This document shows positions 1-8,753 of a stretch of DNA of 64,000 nucleotides, in pieces. The DNA lies in the NCBI RefSeq assembly GCF_002278075.1, contig NZ_CP022992.1, forward strand, positions 124,001 through 188,000. Reading direction: 5' to 3'. Position 1 is the stretch's first letter. The number at the start of each line of letters is the position of its first letter. The notes beneath the pieces are model-generated. The model had not been told where the DNA came from, did not search any database, and was given only the letters and a program-made list of their open reading frames with translations. The position numbers and the translations under genes were made by a program. The DNA is from Paraburkholderia aromaticivorans. GTDB taxonomy: Bacteria; Pseudomonadota; Gammaproteobacteria; Burkholderiales; Burkholderiaceae.

Positions 1-574
1 CGTGCTCCAGCCCCTGGAACGCGGTCGACACGGTTTCGAGCAACCAAAGGATCTCCTGCACGGCGAGCCGATACTTGCCGGTGGTCAGCAATCGCTCGGA
101 CTCCGCAAGCGACCGTTGGATACGGTCGTTAGCCTGTTCGTCTAACGACGGCACTTTGGCCGGCACCGCGACCGGCATGACAATGCGTCCCACGACCAGC
201 CTCGGCGGATCGATCGCGTATCCGCTCGCAGCCAGCGCGTCGTTGACGTAATGCCACGGCGGCAGGCCTGCATGGGGATGCTTCTTCGCGAAGTCCTGCA
301 GGGCGTCGTACAGGGCCTCTACGAAGAGTGCCGCGTTCCGCCCGGCCTGCCTCATATAGCCGAGGAGGTCGCTCGCGGCCCAGCTTTCGCTCGAGCTTCG
401 GCTGGAAGACTCGCCGCAGCACGCGGCAAAGCGTGGCTTGAACAGCTCGTAAATATCCTGCCGGCTGCCGTGCGCGGGCAGGCGGGATATGACCTGTGAG
501 AACACCGCGTCGACGGCGTCATCAGGCATCACACCCGGAGACTCGTATCGCCACGCCTGATCGAACTGCAACAT
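1..574 (-). CDS. Hypothetical protein, 3' end beyond window
   Basis: The reading frame starts at the ATG whose complement is at 572-574 and stays open to base 1, so about 191 residues are visible and the C-terminus is missing. The product begins MLQFDQAWRYESPGVMPDD and has a serine-rich stretch near residues 56-64. Its last visible part is helical (LAVQEILWLLETVSTAFQGL), which recalls HEPN or Abi-type C-terminal helices, but this is only an impression. It lies on the same strand as the kfrA cluster, downstream of a 110-bp gap. I do not recognise the family. It was chosen because the frame is long, open and has normal protein composition, unlike the overlapping frames. Confidence 0.6.
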   Translation of the reverse strand, partial: MLQFDQAWRYESPGVMPDDAVDAVFSQVISRLPAHGSRQDIYELFKPRFAACCGESSSRSSSESWAASDLLGYMRQAGRNAALFVEALYDALQDFAKKHPHAGLPPWHYVNDALAASGYAIDPPRLVVGRIVMPVAVPAKVPSLDEQANDRIQRSLAESERLLTTGKYRLAVQEILWLLETVSTAFQGLEH

Positions 575-683
575 TGTTCGCCCCCGTTTCGTCGTCGGTC
601 GCCCTGCCCTCAGTAGCCGGTGGACCTTCTGGGCTGCATTCTGCACCAAAGCAAGGACGTCATGAGTGTCAAACGAAGCAAAG

Positions 684-1028
684 TTACGTAGCCGACCGGT
701 GGCGATCGAGGGTATGAAAGGCAAGCATGAATACGGCGAGCAGCCATAGCAAGCCGGCCATGACCCCGATCTGCCCGACCAAGGGGAGGAGCGCATGAGA
801 CATGATCTGCCAAAGCGCACCGCCGAGTAGCAATAGCGCAAAGTAGACACCGCCAAACAGGATGGCCCGTAGCCGCTCCATCGTGGGAGCAAGCGCAGGG
901 TCGAGTATGACGTCACGACAGATGAAACCAGCGAGTGCGGTAGGCGCAGCCACAAACGCGCAGGCGAAGGCGATCTGACGTCCGACGAAGTAAAAGTTGT
1001 TCCGTTGCAGAAGTAAAACTTGTACCAA
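684..1028 (-). CDS. Small hypothetical membrane protein
   Basis: A 114-residue frame with three or four hydrophobic segments (about residues 17-36, 54-73, 82-104), consistent with a small inner-membrane protein. The first possible codon is TTG at 1028 and no better upstream ATG is seen, so the start is uncertain. The frame begins 15 bp after the stop of the 67-residue gene that overlaps kfrA, so it could be the third gene of a leftward kfrA operon. No catalytic motif is visible and no function is proposed. Confidence 0.45.
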   Translation of the reverse strand: MVQVLLLQRNNFYFVGRQIAFACAFVAAPTALAGFICRDVILDPALAPTMERLRAILFGGVYFALLLLGGALWQIMSHALLPLVGQIGVMAGLLWLLAVFMLAFHTLDRHRSAT

Positions 1029-1043
1029 CTAACCGTCTCGCGA

Positions 1044-1247
1044 TCAGAACAACTGGGTGGTAAGGGCTGAGAGGTTGGCCCATTTCACCGCGCTCCGAAA
1101 AAGCCTCCCGTCGCCGTTGACCGACTCGACGATCACGCGCTGGCCACTTGCCTCCGCCACCACGCGTACAACACGCACCCCGTAACGCATCAAGGCACCT
1201 ATCTCAGGACAGACTGGCCGGTGCCGCTGCCGTTTGACGGCGCTCAT
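1044..1247 (-). CDS. Small hypothetical protein coupled to kfrA
   Basis: A 67-residue basic protein (MSAVKRQRHRPVCPEIG at the N-terminus, then RYGVRVVRVVAEASGQRVIV). Its start codon overlaps the stop of the KfrA-like gene by four bases (ATGA arrangement), which suggests translational coupling. The middle looks like a short beta-rich domain. No family is recognised. The overlap and strand make it a likely real gene of the kfrA cluster. Confidence 0.5.
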   Translation of the reverse strand: MSAVKRQRHRPVCPEIGALMRYGVRVVRVVAEASGQRVIVESVNGDGRLFRSAVKWANLSALTTQLF

Positions 1248-2296
1248 GTCCCTGCGGCTCCTTTGCGGGAACTGCGCACGGATTTCACTGCACCGGCGAT
1301 GGCACGACGCGACTTGCGCCGCTCCGGCGGCCGACCGGCCGCAGTGGTCAATTTCTGCCGCAACACTTCGATCGTCTGGTTCTGCGCATCGTGGCTCGCC
1401 TGGAGCGCCCCCAGCTGGCCTTCCAGTATGCCCGCATGATGGCGCACATCGCCCAGCTGCTTCTGCAGCGCCTGGATTTCCCCTTGAGCGCGCTCGCCGT
1501 CGAGCGTTGCGCGCTGCTGCGCGCCTTCGAGTTCGCGTTGCAGGCGAGCCGTCGCGCTGCGCTCGCGATCGATCTCAAGGAGCGCGCGTTTCTCTGCCGC
1601 CTGCAGACGTGTTTCTGCCAGTTCGGCGCTCGCACGCACCTTGTCGAGTTCGGCCGCAAAATCCACTCGGGCCTGCGCGAGCGCGGCGTCGCGCTCACGG
1701 CCTTCCTGCTGCAGACGTCCAATTTCGCCTTCGAGCGCGCTGCGCGTCGCCGCGGCGGCGGCCAGCTCCCGCTCCTGGTCGCTCACCTGAACCTGTGACG
1801 CGAGCAGGGCGGTCGTCCGCTGCTCGAGCGCGGCCTCGGTGCGCGCGAGATCCGCCTGTAGCGTTGCAACCGAAGCCTCGGCGGCGAGGCGTACTGCCTC
1901 CACGTCGTCGCGCAAAGCGGCGAGCGACGTTTCAGCGGCCGATGCGGCACGTTTCCACAACGCGGCAACAAGCTCGCCGGCCGCGCCTTGCAGATCCTCG
2001 GGCAGGTCGGCGTGCTCAATCCGCACGCGGCTTTTTTCACGCAGGTCAGACCAGAACTCCGCAAGCACGGCCACGGGCGTGCTCATGCTGCCGCGACGCA
2101 CCAGTTGGTGGAGCCGATTCGCCGTAGGCGTCATGCCGAACCGAAAGAACAGCAGCACGCAGGCTTCGCGGTACAGCTCGCGCGTCTGCGAAGTCTGGGG
2201 GAATTCGACCTTCAGGCGCTCGATCTCGGCGGCAAGGCGGATTTCGTCAGGTGCGGCGTCGGACATGGCATTTTTGGTCGCTTTGGTACTTACCAT
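1244..2296 (-). CDS. kfrA: KfrA-like plasmid DNA-binding protein
   Basis: A 350-residue protein with the two-part layout of the KfrA family. An N-terminal helix-turn-helix-type domain (about residues 15-100, including REACVLLFFRFGMTPTANRL) is followed by a very long alanine/glutamate/arginine-rich coiled coil (about 105-320) and a basic tail. Known KfrA proteins of IncP-type plasmids bind a palindrome at their own promoter and support stable plasmid inheritance through the extended coiled coil. A perfect palindrome lies just upstream at 2345-2362 and is a candidate operator. The gene heads a leftward cluster and diverges from the tyrosine recombinase at 2397. Assignment is from domain layout and N-terminal sequence character. 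Confidence 0.8.
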   Translation of the reverse strand: MVSTKATKNAMSDAAPDEIRLAAEIERLKVEFPQTSQTRELYREACVLLFFRFGMTPTANRLHQLVRRGSMSTPVAVLAEFWSDLREKSRVRIEHADLPEDLQGAAGELVAALWKRAASAAETSLAALRDDVEAVRLAAEASVATLQADLARTEAALEQRTTALLASQVQVSDQERELAAAAATRSALEGEIGRLQQEGRERDAALAQARVDFAAELDKVRASAELAETRLQAAEKRALLEIDRERSATARLQRELEGAQQRATLDGERAQGEIQALQKQLGDVRHHAGILEGQLGALQASHDAQNQTIEVLRQKLTTAAGRPPERRKSRRAIAGAVKSVRSSRKGAAGT

Positions 2297-2344
2297 ATTA
2301 CGTCATAAACCGTCTGATTCCTACTTTCGTGCACTCATATTTTG

Positions 2345-2362
2345 ACATTATTTATATAATGT
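2345..2362. promoter_or_regulatory. Perfect palindrome between kfrA and integrase
   Basis: ACATTAT and ATAATGT form a perfect 7-bp inverted repeat with a 4-bp spacer in the AT-rich gap between divergent kfrA and the recombinase gene. Its position fits an autoregulatory KfrA operator; binding is inferred. Confidence 0.45.
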
Positions 2363-2396
2363 TGAAAAGTTGCGACAAGGGTGAGAGAATCGTCGT

Positions 2397-3596
2397 GTGA
2401 CACCTGAGGCCGTCCGGAACTCCATGAAAACTGCCCTGATCGCGCCGCGTCCGCTCGACGCACTCGAGCTGCCCGCTGACCTCGACGGCCGCACTGGCGT
2501 CAACCGCGCCACCGGCCGCCGCCAGATCGCCGCGGATGACGACCTCGCGGCTGTACGCGCTTGGCTGGCGCGCGTCGCCGACACGAAAACCACCTTCGAG
2601 AACTACCGCAAGGAAGCCGAGCGCCTGCTGCTGTGGTCGCTCGTCGCTCTTGGCAAGCCGCTGTCGTCGCTCACACACGAGGACCTGCTCGTGTACCAGC
2701 GCTTCCTGGCCGACCCGCAGCCGCGTGAGCGCTGGGTTGCCGCCGGCCGCAAGTTTGCGCGTCACGATGCGCGCTGGCGCCCGTTCCACGGGCCGCTCGC
2801 CGCCACCAGCCAGCGACAGGCCATGGTGATCCTCAACACCCTGTTTTCGTGGCTCGTCGGCGCCGGTTACCTCGCCGGCAATCCGCTTGCCCTCTCACGC
2901 CAGCGCGCCCGCCGCGCGGCCCCGCGCGTGACGCGCTTTCTGGAACGCGACCTCTGGCAGGAGGTGAAGCTCTACATCGACAGTCTCCCGCGCGACACGG
3001 ACCGCGAGCGCGAACGCTACTGGCGCGCGCGGTGGCTCTTCACCCTGCTCTATTTGGCTGGATTGCGCATCTCGGAAGTCAGCGGCAACACGATGGGCGA
3101 CTTCTTCTGCCGGCGCGACGCCGACAGGCACGAGCGCTGGTGGCTCGAAATTACCGGCAAGGGGGACAAGGCGCGCCTTGTCCCCGCCTCGGCCGAAATG
3201 ATGATCGAGCTTGGCCGCTACCGGCGCGAGCGCGGCCTGCCTCTTCTGCCGGCCCCACATGAGGACACCCCGCTCGTGCTGCCGCTCGGCCAGTCCATGA
3301 AGCCGCTCACGCGCGCGGCCCTGCACACGATCGTCAAGGGCATTTTCGCGGGAGCGGCAGAAAAGCTGCGTATGCGCGGTGAAGAGTACGCTGCCCGGGC
3401 AGCACAGCTCGAGCGCGCTTCGGCGCACTGGCTACGCCACAGCGCGGGGTCGCACATGGCGGATGGCGATGTCGACCTGCGCATGATCCGTGACAACCTC
3501 GGACACGCCTCGCTCACCACGACGAGCCTGTACCTGCATGCCGACGATGACGATCGGCATCAGGAAACCGAACAGAAACATCGTATGGACTGGTAG
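2397..3596 (+). CDS. Tyrosine recombinase / site-specific integrase
   Basis: A 399-residue phage-integrase-family recombinase. The catalytic set is visible: Arg in GLRISE, Lys in TGKGDKARL, HxxR in HWLRH, His in LGHAS, and the nucleophile Tyr in TTSLYLHAD. An N-terminal SAM-like DNA-binding domain (about residues 50-160) precedes the catalytic domain. Such plasmid recombinases resolve multimers or integrate and excise DNA; the substrate here is unknown. The frame opens with GTG at 2397; an internal ATG at residue 9 (MKTALIAPRP) is an alternative start. The second recombinase at 22225 has the same overall layout. It diverges from kfrA. Confidence 0.85.
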   Translation: MTPEAVRNSMKTALIAPRPLDALELPADLDGRTGVNRATGRRQIAADDDLAAVRAWLARVADTKTTFENYRKEAERLLLWSLVALGKPLSSLTHEDLLVYQRFLADPQPRERWVAAGRKFARHDARWRPFHGPLAATSQRQAMVILNTLFSWLVGAGYLAGNPLALSRQRARRAAPRVTRFLERDLWQEVKLYIDSLPRDTDRERERYWRARWLFTLLYLAGLRISEVSGNTMGDFFCRRDADRHERWWLEITGKGDKARLVPASAEMMIELGRYRRERGLPLLPAPHEDTPLVLPLGQSMKPLTRAALHTIVKGIFAGAAEKLRMRGEEYAARAAQLERASAHWLRHSAGSHMADGDVDLRMIRDNLGHASLTTTSLYLHADDDDRHQETEQKHRMDW

Positions 3597-3797
3597 CACC
3601 CACCCTGCCGCAACAACGATGCTTGATCAACAGGGAAATTTCATCGAGCAAGATATCCGACTTCACCTGCAGAACTCGGGCACCTGCAAGTGTCCGTGGA
3701 CGACCCGTGTCTGCCGTTGACAAGCCGCCCACTCAAACGGCCGCAATATGGCGTACTTCGGACATCCCGAGCGATGTCGAGCAACACGTCTACTCCT

Positions 3798-3998
3798 TCA
3801 ACTTGCCACCTTAGCCATCTGCGCCGCACGTGCTACCTTTGCCTGTCGCCGGGACTTCTCGCTAAGGATCTGGTGACGCCGGTGGTCCGTCATCTGCTTC
3901 CAGCCCCGGATTTCGTCTCGCGTCCGAAAGCAGCCGATGCAATGTCCAGTCTTGCCATCAAACGCACATACATCGATGCAAGGCGATTTGACTGTCAT
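3798..3998 (-). CDS. DUF1289 cysteine-rich protein
   Basis: A 66-residue protein carrying the DUF1289 signature near its N-terminus: SPCIDVC, then GHCIGCFRTRDEI with a following Trp. The four cysteines probably bind a metal or Fe-S cluster, but no activity is established for the family. The C-terminal third is basic. The start lies 3 bp after the dmeF stop on the same strand, so it may be read through from the dmeRF operon. The 200 bp between it and the integrase stop hold nothing recognisable. Confidence 0.8.
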   Translation of the reverse strand: MTVKSPCIDVCAFDGKTGHCIGCFRTRDEIRGWKQMTDHRRHQILSEKSRRQAKVARAAQMAKVAS

Positions 3999-4001
3999 CG
4001 G

Positions 4002-5297
4002 TCAGGCAGCGGCGGCGGGCGAATTCACTTCGACTGTCACGTGCGATAGTCCCTTGAAACGCTTGAGTGCCGCGCGGTAGAAGCCCGGGTTGCGCTGCGC
4101 TTCGCCGGTGGCCACCGATACGATCGCGCTCATGTGCCCCGGACCGACGCGCCAGACATGAAGGTCGAGCACGGTGTCGCCGTTGTCTTCGATGACATGA
4201 CGGACATTCTCGGCCATGCGCTCGTCCGGATTCATGTCGAGCAGAATGCCGCCCGTATCGCGCATCAAGCCCCACGACCAGTTTGCAATCACCAGTGCGC
4301 CGACGACGCCCGCAAGCGGGTCCATCCAGACCCAGCCAAACGCACGCGCCAGCAGCAGGCCGATGATTGCCAGCACGGAAACCGCCGCGTCGGCAATGAC
4401 GTGAATGTAGGCCGAGCGGATGTTGTGGTCACGGTTCGCGGCCGCCTGTGCATCGTCGTGATCGTGCTCGTGTTCCTCGAACTCGATCTCATGTTCACCA
4501 TCGGGCAGGAGGACAATGGCCCTGAATGCGTGCGGCTCGGGAATGTCGTCCTTCGACTCGAGATAGCCATCGCGATCGGCAAACGCGAAGGTCTGGTGCT
4601 TGCCGTCGGGGCGGATCGTCGTAACTGAGACATCGCTGGCGTTCAGTTTCGAGGAAGCCGTTTCGGGCATGATGCGAAAGACAGGCGGTACTCCGTCTTC
4701 GAACACCGACAAGGCAAATACACCCCCACTGCCGAAGATGCGGTGCACCTCGTCTTCGTGACCGTGTTCGTCTTCATGGCCGTGACCATGACCGTGGCTA
4801 TGACCGTGGCTATGCCCGTGACTGTGGCCGTGGTGGTTGCCGCGCAGCAGCCAGACGCTCGCGAGATTGACCAGCAGTCCAAGCACCGCGATAGGGATAG
4901 CCTGACCGAAGTGAATGGGCACAGGCGAGAGAAAGCGCGATATGGCTGCGTAGCCGATCAGAAGCGCGATCATGGCGAGCACGATGGCGCTGGTAAAGCC
5001 CGCGAGATCGCCCAGCTTGCCCGTACCGAATACGAAGCGGTTGTCGGTCGCGTGCCTGCGCGCGTAGGTGTACGCCAACGCGGCGATGAGCATCGCGCCG
5101 GCATGTGTCGACATGTGCAGACCGTCGGCGATGAGCGCCAGCGAGCCAAAAAGACTGCCGCCGACAATTTCAGCCACCATCATCGCGCTGCACAGCGCAA
5201 TGACCATCCAGGTCCTGCGCTCGTTGTCTTCGTGGGCTGCACCCAGAAAGATGTGGTCGTGCCCCGCTCCGAAAGCGGAATCTTCAAAGTTGCTCAT
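4002..5297 (-). CDS. dmeF: Cation diffusion facilitator, DmeF-type
   Basis: A 431-residue inner-membrane proton-coupled metal exporter of the CDF family. Six membrane segments are expected, with the first metal site in LIADGLHMSTHAGAM and the second in HVIADAAVSVLA. Between TM4 and TM5 is a long insert with a His-rich run (HGHSHGHSHGHSHGHGHGH) and an acidic/His segment (EEHEHDHDD), typical of DmeF exporters of Co(II) and Ni(II). A cytoplasmic C-terminal domain contains DLHVWRVGPGHMSAIV. It starts 9 bp after the dmeR stop, in one operon with that repressor. Specificity for Co/Ni is inferred from the partner regulator and the family. Confidence 0.9.
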   Translation of the reverse strand: MSNFEDSAFGAGHDHIFLGAAHEDNERRTWMVIALCSAMMVAEIVGGSLFGSLALIADGLHMSTHAGAMLIAALAYTYARRHATDNRFVFGTGKLGDLAGFTSAIVLAMIALLIGYAAISRFLSPVPIHFGQAIPIAVLGLLVNLASVWLLRGNHHGHSHGHSHGHSHGHGHGHEDEHGHEDEVHRIFGSGGVFALSVFEDGVPPVFRIMPETASSKLNASDVSVTTIRPDGKHQTFAFADRDGYLESKDDIPEPHAFRAIVLLPDGEHEIEFEEHEHDHDDAQAAANRDHNIRSAYIHVIADAAVSVLAIIGLLLARAFGWVWMDPLAGVVGALVIANWSWGLMRDTGGILLDMNPDERMAENVRHVIEDNGDTVLDLHVWRVGPGHMSAIVSVATGEAQRNPGFYRAALKRFKGLSHVTVEVNSPAAAA

Positions 5298-5306
5298 GGT
5301 TCCCTC

Positions 5307-5579
5307 TTACTTGAAGTAGCTGTGGACTACCTCAATCAGCTGCTCGGTGCCGCTGCCGTGCTCATCGTCCGGCTCTGCGTCGACGAGATGCGTTCGGATG
5401 TGGTCTTCGAGAACCACGGCAAGCAATCCGTTCATCGCGCCACGGCTACTGGTGATGAGCTGGAGCACATCCATGCAGCCGCGCTCTTCTTCGAGTGCGC
5501 GCTCGATGGCTTCGACCTGTCCCTTGATGCGGCGAACCCGGTTGAGCAGCTTCTGTTTTTCGCGAATCGTATGGCTCAC
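5307..5579 (-). CDS. dmeR: RcnR/DmeR-type metal-responsive repressor
   Basis: A 90-residue CsoR/RcnR-family all-helical repressor starting SHTIREKQKLLNRVRRIKGQ. The RcnR metal ligands are all present at the canonical positions: His3, Cys35, His60 and His64. This fits Co(II)/Ni(II) rather than Cu(I) sensing. The start is GTG at 5577-5579 with a strong GGAGG seven bases upstream. It is the first gene of the dmeR-dmeF operon and presumably represses it until metal binds. Two G-tract operators lie just upstream. Formaldehyde sensors (FrmR) are the main alternative, but the linked exporter argues for metal. Confidence 0.9.
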   Translation of the reverse strand: MSHTIREKQKLLNRVRRIKGQVEAIERALEEERGCMDVLQLITSSRGAMNGLLAVVLEDHIRTHLVDAEPDDEHGSGTEQLIEVVHSYFK

Positions 5580-5598
5580 GGTTAGCCTCCTGAATACG

Positions 5599-5638
5599 GT
5601 AGGGGGCTATCTTACCCTAGATAGGGTACGGGGGTATA
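5599..5638 (-). promoter_or_regulatory. Tandem G-tract operators of dmeRF
   Basis: Two RcnR-like half-elements, each a run of five G flanked by AT (GTAGGGGGCTAT at 5599-5610 and GTACGGGGGTATAC at 5626-5639), flank a perfect inverted repeat TACCCTA-GA-TAGGGTA (5613-5628). They sit directly upstream of the dmeR GTG start. RcnR and DmeR sites are described as G/C tracts flanked by short inverted arms; use as the dmeRF operator is inferred. Confidence 0.65.
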
Positions 5639-5639
5639 C

Positions 5640-5929
5640 GTTTGTGTCGATCTGGATTTGTGGAAAACGTTGCCCTGCGGCTCGTAGGCCAGAGGACCGC
5701 AGCCGGCCAGGCAGGGTGGGCTCGATTCGGACGACTGCTTATCGGCCCGAGGACACGTCTGAATGCCTACTGCGGTGTTCGCGCGCGGTTCAGCCGTTCG
5801 GCCCCTAGAGGACACTCTTTCCGCCAACCGCGGGACCATGTCCGCGGCGAACGCGTCGGTCGAATGACCGTTTATCCGGGCCTGTTCGCTAGATCGTTGA
5901 CGGCCCGGGCACCTCAGAACGTCACGCCA
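5640..5929. other. Intergenic region dmeR-porin, no gene seen
   Basis: About 290 bp between divergent dmeR and the porin 3' end. Reading frames here are short and of unnatural composition. No terminator-like hairpin with a T-run was found for the porin. Confidence 0.5.
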
Positions 5930-7471
5930 TCAGAACGTCACCACCGTCCGCAGTCCGGCCACGGCCTCGTTGCCGATGCGTGCGCCACTGTTGTTCGGAT
6001 CAGGAATGCCGCCGCCCGGATGGAAGATGTACTGGAGTTCGCCCTGCAGCAGCCACCACGGCGTGACCTGGTACTGGTACGTCGCCTCGATCACCGTCTC
6101 GGCCGTTCGCACGGGGTACCCCGGCGTCTGGACGGTTGCGATGTCTCGGTCGAGCGCGCTCACGCTCGAGCTGATGTTCGCGTAGCTGAGCGCGAGACCG
6201 ACCGAGTCGTTGTCCCGGCCCTTGAACGGCGCTTTTAGCACCACCCCCGCGTTGATGTTGAAGTCGATCAGGTTGCGGTCGCCCGGCGCGCCCATCACAC
6301 GCGTGAATACGCCGAGCGACTGGGGGCTGTCGGCACTCGGGCGCCACACCATCTGGTCTGCGACTGCATAAATGCTGAAGTTGCCGCGATGCGTGGCCGG
6401 CACGCCGTTCGACGCCGGGCTCGCGAGCGAGATGCCGTTTGTGTCGAGGTGTTGATCCGCGAAGCGATTGTTGTTGTACCAGAAGCCCAGTTTGTAGGTG
6501 CCGGGGAGCCCGCCTGGCTGCGCCGCGCCGGAGCCGTTTGCCGGCGGCTGGTTGATCGCGTACTGGATCTCACCGATCATCATCGCGCCGTTGTGCAGGT
6601 TGAACTGCGTACCGCTGGCGTTGAGCTGCTGTGGGTCGCCGTTGCCCGGCGCCGGGTTGCCGTCGAAGATGCCACCGAGAATCGTCATCGAATCACTCGG
6701 CTTGAACCGCAGGCGCACGCCGAGCGATGACAGCGGATAGGCGGGACCGCCCGCAGGCAGGGCGGTGGCAGCCAATACGGGCCAGCCGAACGTCGCGTTC
6801 GCGAAAGTGCTGGCGTACTGGCTGACGATGAATTCCTGATCAAGGCTCTGCTGACCAATCTTGACGTCGAACCTGTCGCCGAACGCCTGCTGGTACCAGA
6901 GTTCCCACAAACGCGTCGACGCTTCCGCCTCAACGCCGCTCACAGCTTGCAACGCATCCAGGCGTGCCGCCGTGATGCCGTGCCCGTGAATCTGCAAGGC
7001 ATCGACGAAAAAGGTACCGCCCTTCAGACCGAACGCCTTGTCAGTATCGACGTTCAGGCCTAACTGCGTGGCGCCGTTGTACGAAGCGCCCTTCGAGATA
7101 CCACCTGAGAAGTTGCCGTAGAGCTCGCTCGTCTCCTGCGCGTTGAACGTGATGCCGTGGTCGCCGAGCAGTGTCCGCAGTCCGCCCATGTCGCCGAGCA
7201 GGTTCGAGCGGTCCCAGAAACCGGTCGGAGCGGCGGCGGCCCCACCCGGAGTGGGGTTTGCGTCGGCGTTCGAGGCCGGCGCGGAGGTCTGGTTTGGCTC
7301 TGTCGGCGCAGCGGACTCTGACTGTGCGCAAGCCGGAGTGGGTACACCAGCGGCCAGTGCAATCACCAGCGCTGCGGCGGCGCAGACCGGCTTCAGGCTC
7401 GATGAGGGAGCGAGGAGGCACTGCTTGTCACAGCCATTGCCGTTTTGTGTGAGCGTGGTAGAGGAGATCAT
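5930..7471 (-). CDS. oprB: OprB-family carbohydrate-selective porin
   Basis: A 513-residue outer-membrane beta-barrel. Residues 1 to about 50 form a long signal peptide with a hydrophobic core (AAALVIALAAGVPTPACA) ending at an AQS-type cleavage site. An Ala/Pro/Thr-rich linker follows, then the OprB opening WDRSNLLGDMGGLRTLLGD and alternating beta strands with ELWYQQAF and a terminal TVVTF, an aromatic-ending outer-membrane signature. Family members admit sugars; the substrate here is unknown. The true start may be downstream of 7471, because the first 25 residues are atypical. It is transcribed alone, leftwards, from the long gap at 7472-8354. Confidence 0.85.
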   Translation of the reverse strand: MISSTTLTQNGNGCDKQCLLAPSSSLKPVCAAAALVIALAAGVPTPACAQSESAAPTEPNQTSAPASNADANPTPGGAAAAPTGFWDRSNLLGDMGGLRTLLGDHGITFNAQETSELYGNFSGGISKGASYNGATQLGLNVDTDKAFGLKGGTFFVDALQIHGHGITAARLDALQAVSGVEAEASTRLWELWYQQAFGDRFDVKIGQQSLDQEFIVSQYASTFANATFGWPVLAATALPAGGPAYPLSSLGVRLRFKPSDSMTILGGIFDGNPAPGNGDPQQLNASGTQFNLHNGAMMIGEIQYAINQPPANGSGAAQPGGLPGTYKLGFWYNNNRFADQHLDTNGISLASPASNGVPATHRGNFSIYAVADQMVWRPSADSPQSLGVFTRVMGAPGDRNLIDFNINAGVVLKAPFKGRDNDSVGLALSYANISSSVSALDRDIATVQTPGYPVRTAETVIEATYQYQVTPWWLLQGELQYIFHPGGGIPDPNNSGARIGNEAVAGLRTVVTF

Positions 7472-8354
7472 TTTTACTTTTTCTGGGAAATGAATTTACG
7501 AATGGGCGATGCCGAAGCACTGTGCGCCTCCGGCGCGCCATTGGTCCGCTGTTTGGTGACACCGCACTCGCGACAATAGCGCTCAGGCCGGCCACGATGT
7601 GCCGGAAATGTTGTGTTGTGATGTCATCCAAAGGGACGCGATCGAGGCATTGCGTTGCACTGGCTGGCCTGTGCGGCTGCCTGTGCGTCGCCAGAGCTGG
7701 CCATGTCCGTCAAGGTCCCGGCGCAGTGAGGCGACCGACGACACGCGCAGGTAAGCGCGCGAGTCGCGTAGAAAGCGTTCGATATGCATGACTCAACTCC
7801 CGTCAGGCCCGGGCAGGCCGGGCAACGTTCGATAAGCGACGCGCGTGCAGGCAGCTTAAACGCTGCTGTCCGCGTTCTTACGCAAAAAGGGAGCGAGCTA
7901 CAGACGGACCGCACAGGCGGTCCTGAAGAAGCGCGCTGACCCGGCAATCGGAGTCAGCGGCGGGAAGGAAAGTCCGGGCGTCGCTAACGCGCGATTGCAG
8001 TCTGGGTGCCGGCACAGGCCGGCGTACAAGATCGACTACTAGAGCTTGCGTCCACGAAGGACTCTCCTGTTGATAAGACGGGGCGGATTCTATTCGCGCC
8101 GACTGTGAACGCGCAAGCGGAAATTGTCATGCAGTGCTTAGTAGCCTGAAGAGCGATGCCGAACGCACCGGCCCCGGCGAAGTGGATGACATCCACGACG
8201 GCAGGACGGCACACGAGCGCGCCCCGCGTCGCACGATGCGGCACGCGTTCACGAGCAACGGTCACTGCTGCATGAGTGCAATACGAGGAGGTGTGCAAAT
8301 GATTTGCATCCACCCCAAGTAACGGATTCGAAAGAAAAATCTTCGAAATATCCG
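7472..8354. other. Gene-poor region with clustered hairpins
   Basis: No convincing protein gene is seen. Compact inverted repeats cluster at about 7890-8040: GGACCGC/GCGGTCC, GCTGAC/GTCAGC and GCCGG/CCGGC. The stretch AGGAAAGTCCGGGC near 7970 resembles the P4 segment of RNase P RNA, but the partner segment is missing. The porin promoter should lie near 7472-7600 on the minus strand. Confidence 0.4.
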
Positions 8355-8384
8355 TTGACTCGGCTCGCGCGTCGTCACTAGAAT
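8355..8384 (+). promoter_or_regulatory. Sigma70-type promoter for the transporter leader
   Basis: TTGACT (8355-8360) and TAGAAT (8379-8384) are separated by 18 bp. Transcription would start near 8391, giving a leader of about 810 nt before the NRAMP-like gene at 9201. Inferred from consensus match only. Confidence 0.5.
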
Positions 8385-8753
8385 TCGCCTGTTTTCACGA
8401 AAGGGGCATATGCCTTGGACAGTTGCAGTAGTCGACCTTCGAATAGTTTTTCTGCCTGACCGGCACGACGCCCGCCTGGATTCTTCCCGAGCTGCCGTCC
8501 TGCCAGCAGGCAGACGGTGCGCGCCGCAGTAGCTTCCGCAGTTTCTCCCCCGCGCATTTTTTCGATTGGCCGCCGTCGTTGACGCGTGCGTTGTAACGCG
8601 CATTCGTCGAGACGACCTGGCGCGTCGAGCCGTTGGCTCGCGGTGCCGCTTGCCCACGCCGTTTTCGCGCACCCTGAATGCCGCGCGGACCCAGCGTGCG
8701 GTTAAACACGTCCGTCAAACGAGAATCGGACCCAAACGACAGAGGAGTTCACG

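Noticed and set aside
7583..7789. 68-residue minus-strand ORF between the porin and transporter genes
   Set aside because: Arg/Ser-rich composition and no strong ribosome binding site; treated as chance.
7930..8040. RNase P RNA (rnpB) because of AGGAAAGTCCGGGC
   Set aside because: The 3' P4 partner and the remaining conserved core are missing over the next 400 bp, so it is not a functional rnpB.
8410..8532. 40-residue ORF near the start of the transporter leader
   Set aside because: It has GGGG before the ATG but unremarkable composition; too weak to list as a gene, though it could be translated.
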